A stretch of 64,000 bases of DNA, taken from NCBI RefSeq assembly GCF_900188385.1, contig NZ_FZOI01000002.1, positions 431,667 to 495,666 on the forward strand, written 5' to 3'. Below, piece after piece: positions 63,802 through 64,000 of the stretch. Source of the DNA: Azospirillum sp. RU38E. GTDB taxonomy: Bacteria > Pseudomonadota > Alphaproteobacteria > Azospirillales > Azospirillaceae. The notes under the pieces were generated by a model. The model saw only the letters and a program-made list of their open reading frames with translations. It ran no database searches and was not told the origin of the DNA. Within the stretch, counting starts at the first letter, position 1. Every line of letters starts with the position of its first letter. The translations under genes were made by a program, and so were the position numbers.

Positions 63802-63901
63802 AAACGGATCATGATCCGGATACACAGTGATGTCAATGCGTAGAAGTCAGTCAAACCGCACCGGAACTTGATCCGGTGCAAGTGTCGTTTTTGTGCAACC
63901 G

Positions 63902-64000
63902 TTACCGCGCCAGCCAGCCGCCATCGACAGCCAGGATATGGCCCTGGACATAGTCGGCGGCACGGCTGGCCAGGAACACGGCGGCCCCGCCCAGATCGTC
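63902..64000 (-). CDS. kduD: SDR-family dehydrogenase, probable KduD, C-terminal fragment
   Basis: Only the last 32 codons plus the TAA are inside the window; the gene continues past base 64000. '[20 protein letters not shown]' followed by '[12 protein letters not shown]' is the C-terminus of 2-dehydro-3-deoxy-D-gluconate 5-dehydrogenase (KduD), which handles 4,5-unsaturated uronate products of pectate lyase. Strong support from the pectin context. Short length limits certainty against other SDRs. Confidence 0.78.
   Translation of the reverse strand, partial: DDLGGAAVFLASRAADYVQGHILAVDGGWLAR

Overview
The window reads as a chromosomal segment of a high-GC, plant- or rhizosphere-associated alphaproteobacterium. 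The order cbp3-yceD-rpmF-plsX-fabH-ihfA-merR is the usual alphaproteobacterial housekeeping block. The mix of three TonB-dependent receptors, pectate lyases, GH3/GH30 enzymes, an AHL quorum-sensing pair and hydroxycinnamate catabolism resembles Azospirillaceae, especially Niveispirillum (formerly Azospirillum irakense, a pectinolytic, beta-glucoside-using species). This is inferred from gene content; no marker gene such as 16S rRNA is present. I saw no tRNA, rRNA, CRISPR array, IS element or prophage.

Layout. 1-3315: 3' part of a hybrid sensor kinase. 3527-7943: quorum-sensing island on the minus strand (luxI, then a cytochrome P450 9 nt downstream, then a ribbon-helix-helix protein overlapping by one base, then a D-amino-acid dehydrogenase) with a divergent luxR. 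7998-13808: a Tat-type lytic transglycosylase, then the housekeeping block and divergent bamE. 14033-19754: H+-pyrophosphatase, FliL, a TAXI binding protein, HupE-like and transglutaminase genes. 19955-31284: a peptide-oriented region with a GST, an S46 dipeptidyl-peptidase, an AT-rich orphan gene, and a tandem glycine riboswitch leading a TonB-dependent receptor and a tricorn-like protease. 31496-42606: a beta-glucoside/beta-glucan utilisation locus (TonB receptor, GH3, GH30, GH3, carboxylesterase) with a divergent LacI regulator. 42618-49909: hydroxycinnamate (ferulate/coumarate) degradation (MFS, vdh, ech, fcs, MarR), split by an AT-rich glycosyltransferase gene. 49916-52219: Zur-box-associated zinc genes (orphan protein, COG0523 GTPase, DUF1826). 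52419-55474: universal stress protein and Zn-alcohol dehydrogenase with two FNR-like boxes, then an MFS gene. 55534-64000: pectin locus (ExuT-like MFS, hydratase, two pectate lyases, TonB receptor, partial kduD).

Most noteworthy signals: (1) a glycine riboswitch apparently driving an outer-membrane receptor and a tricorn-like peptidase instead of the glycine cleavage system; (2) a dispersed ~120-160 bp family of multi-hairpin elements at 13809, 31307 and 46519 with compensatory base changes, which suggests selection on RNA or DNA structure; (3) a luxI-P450-RHH operon in which the P450 could act on or downstream of the signal; (4) a Zur-like box shared by an uncharacterised 107-residue protein and a zinc GTPase operon; (5) a 12-bp motif shared by two promoters of the pectin locus.

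Start codons were adjusted from ribosome-binding sites and signal peptides where the open frame ran further upstream. All functions are read from motifs and family memory; no database search was run.
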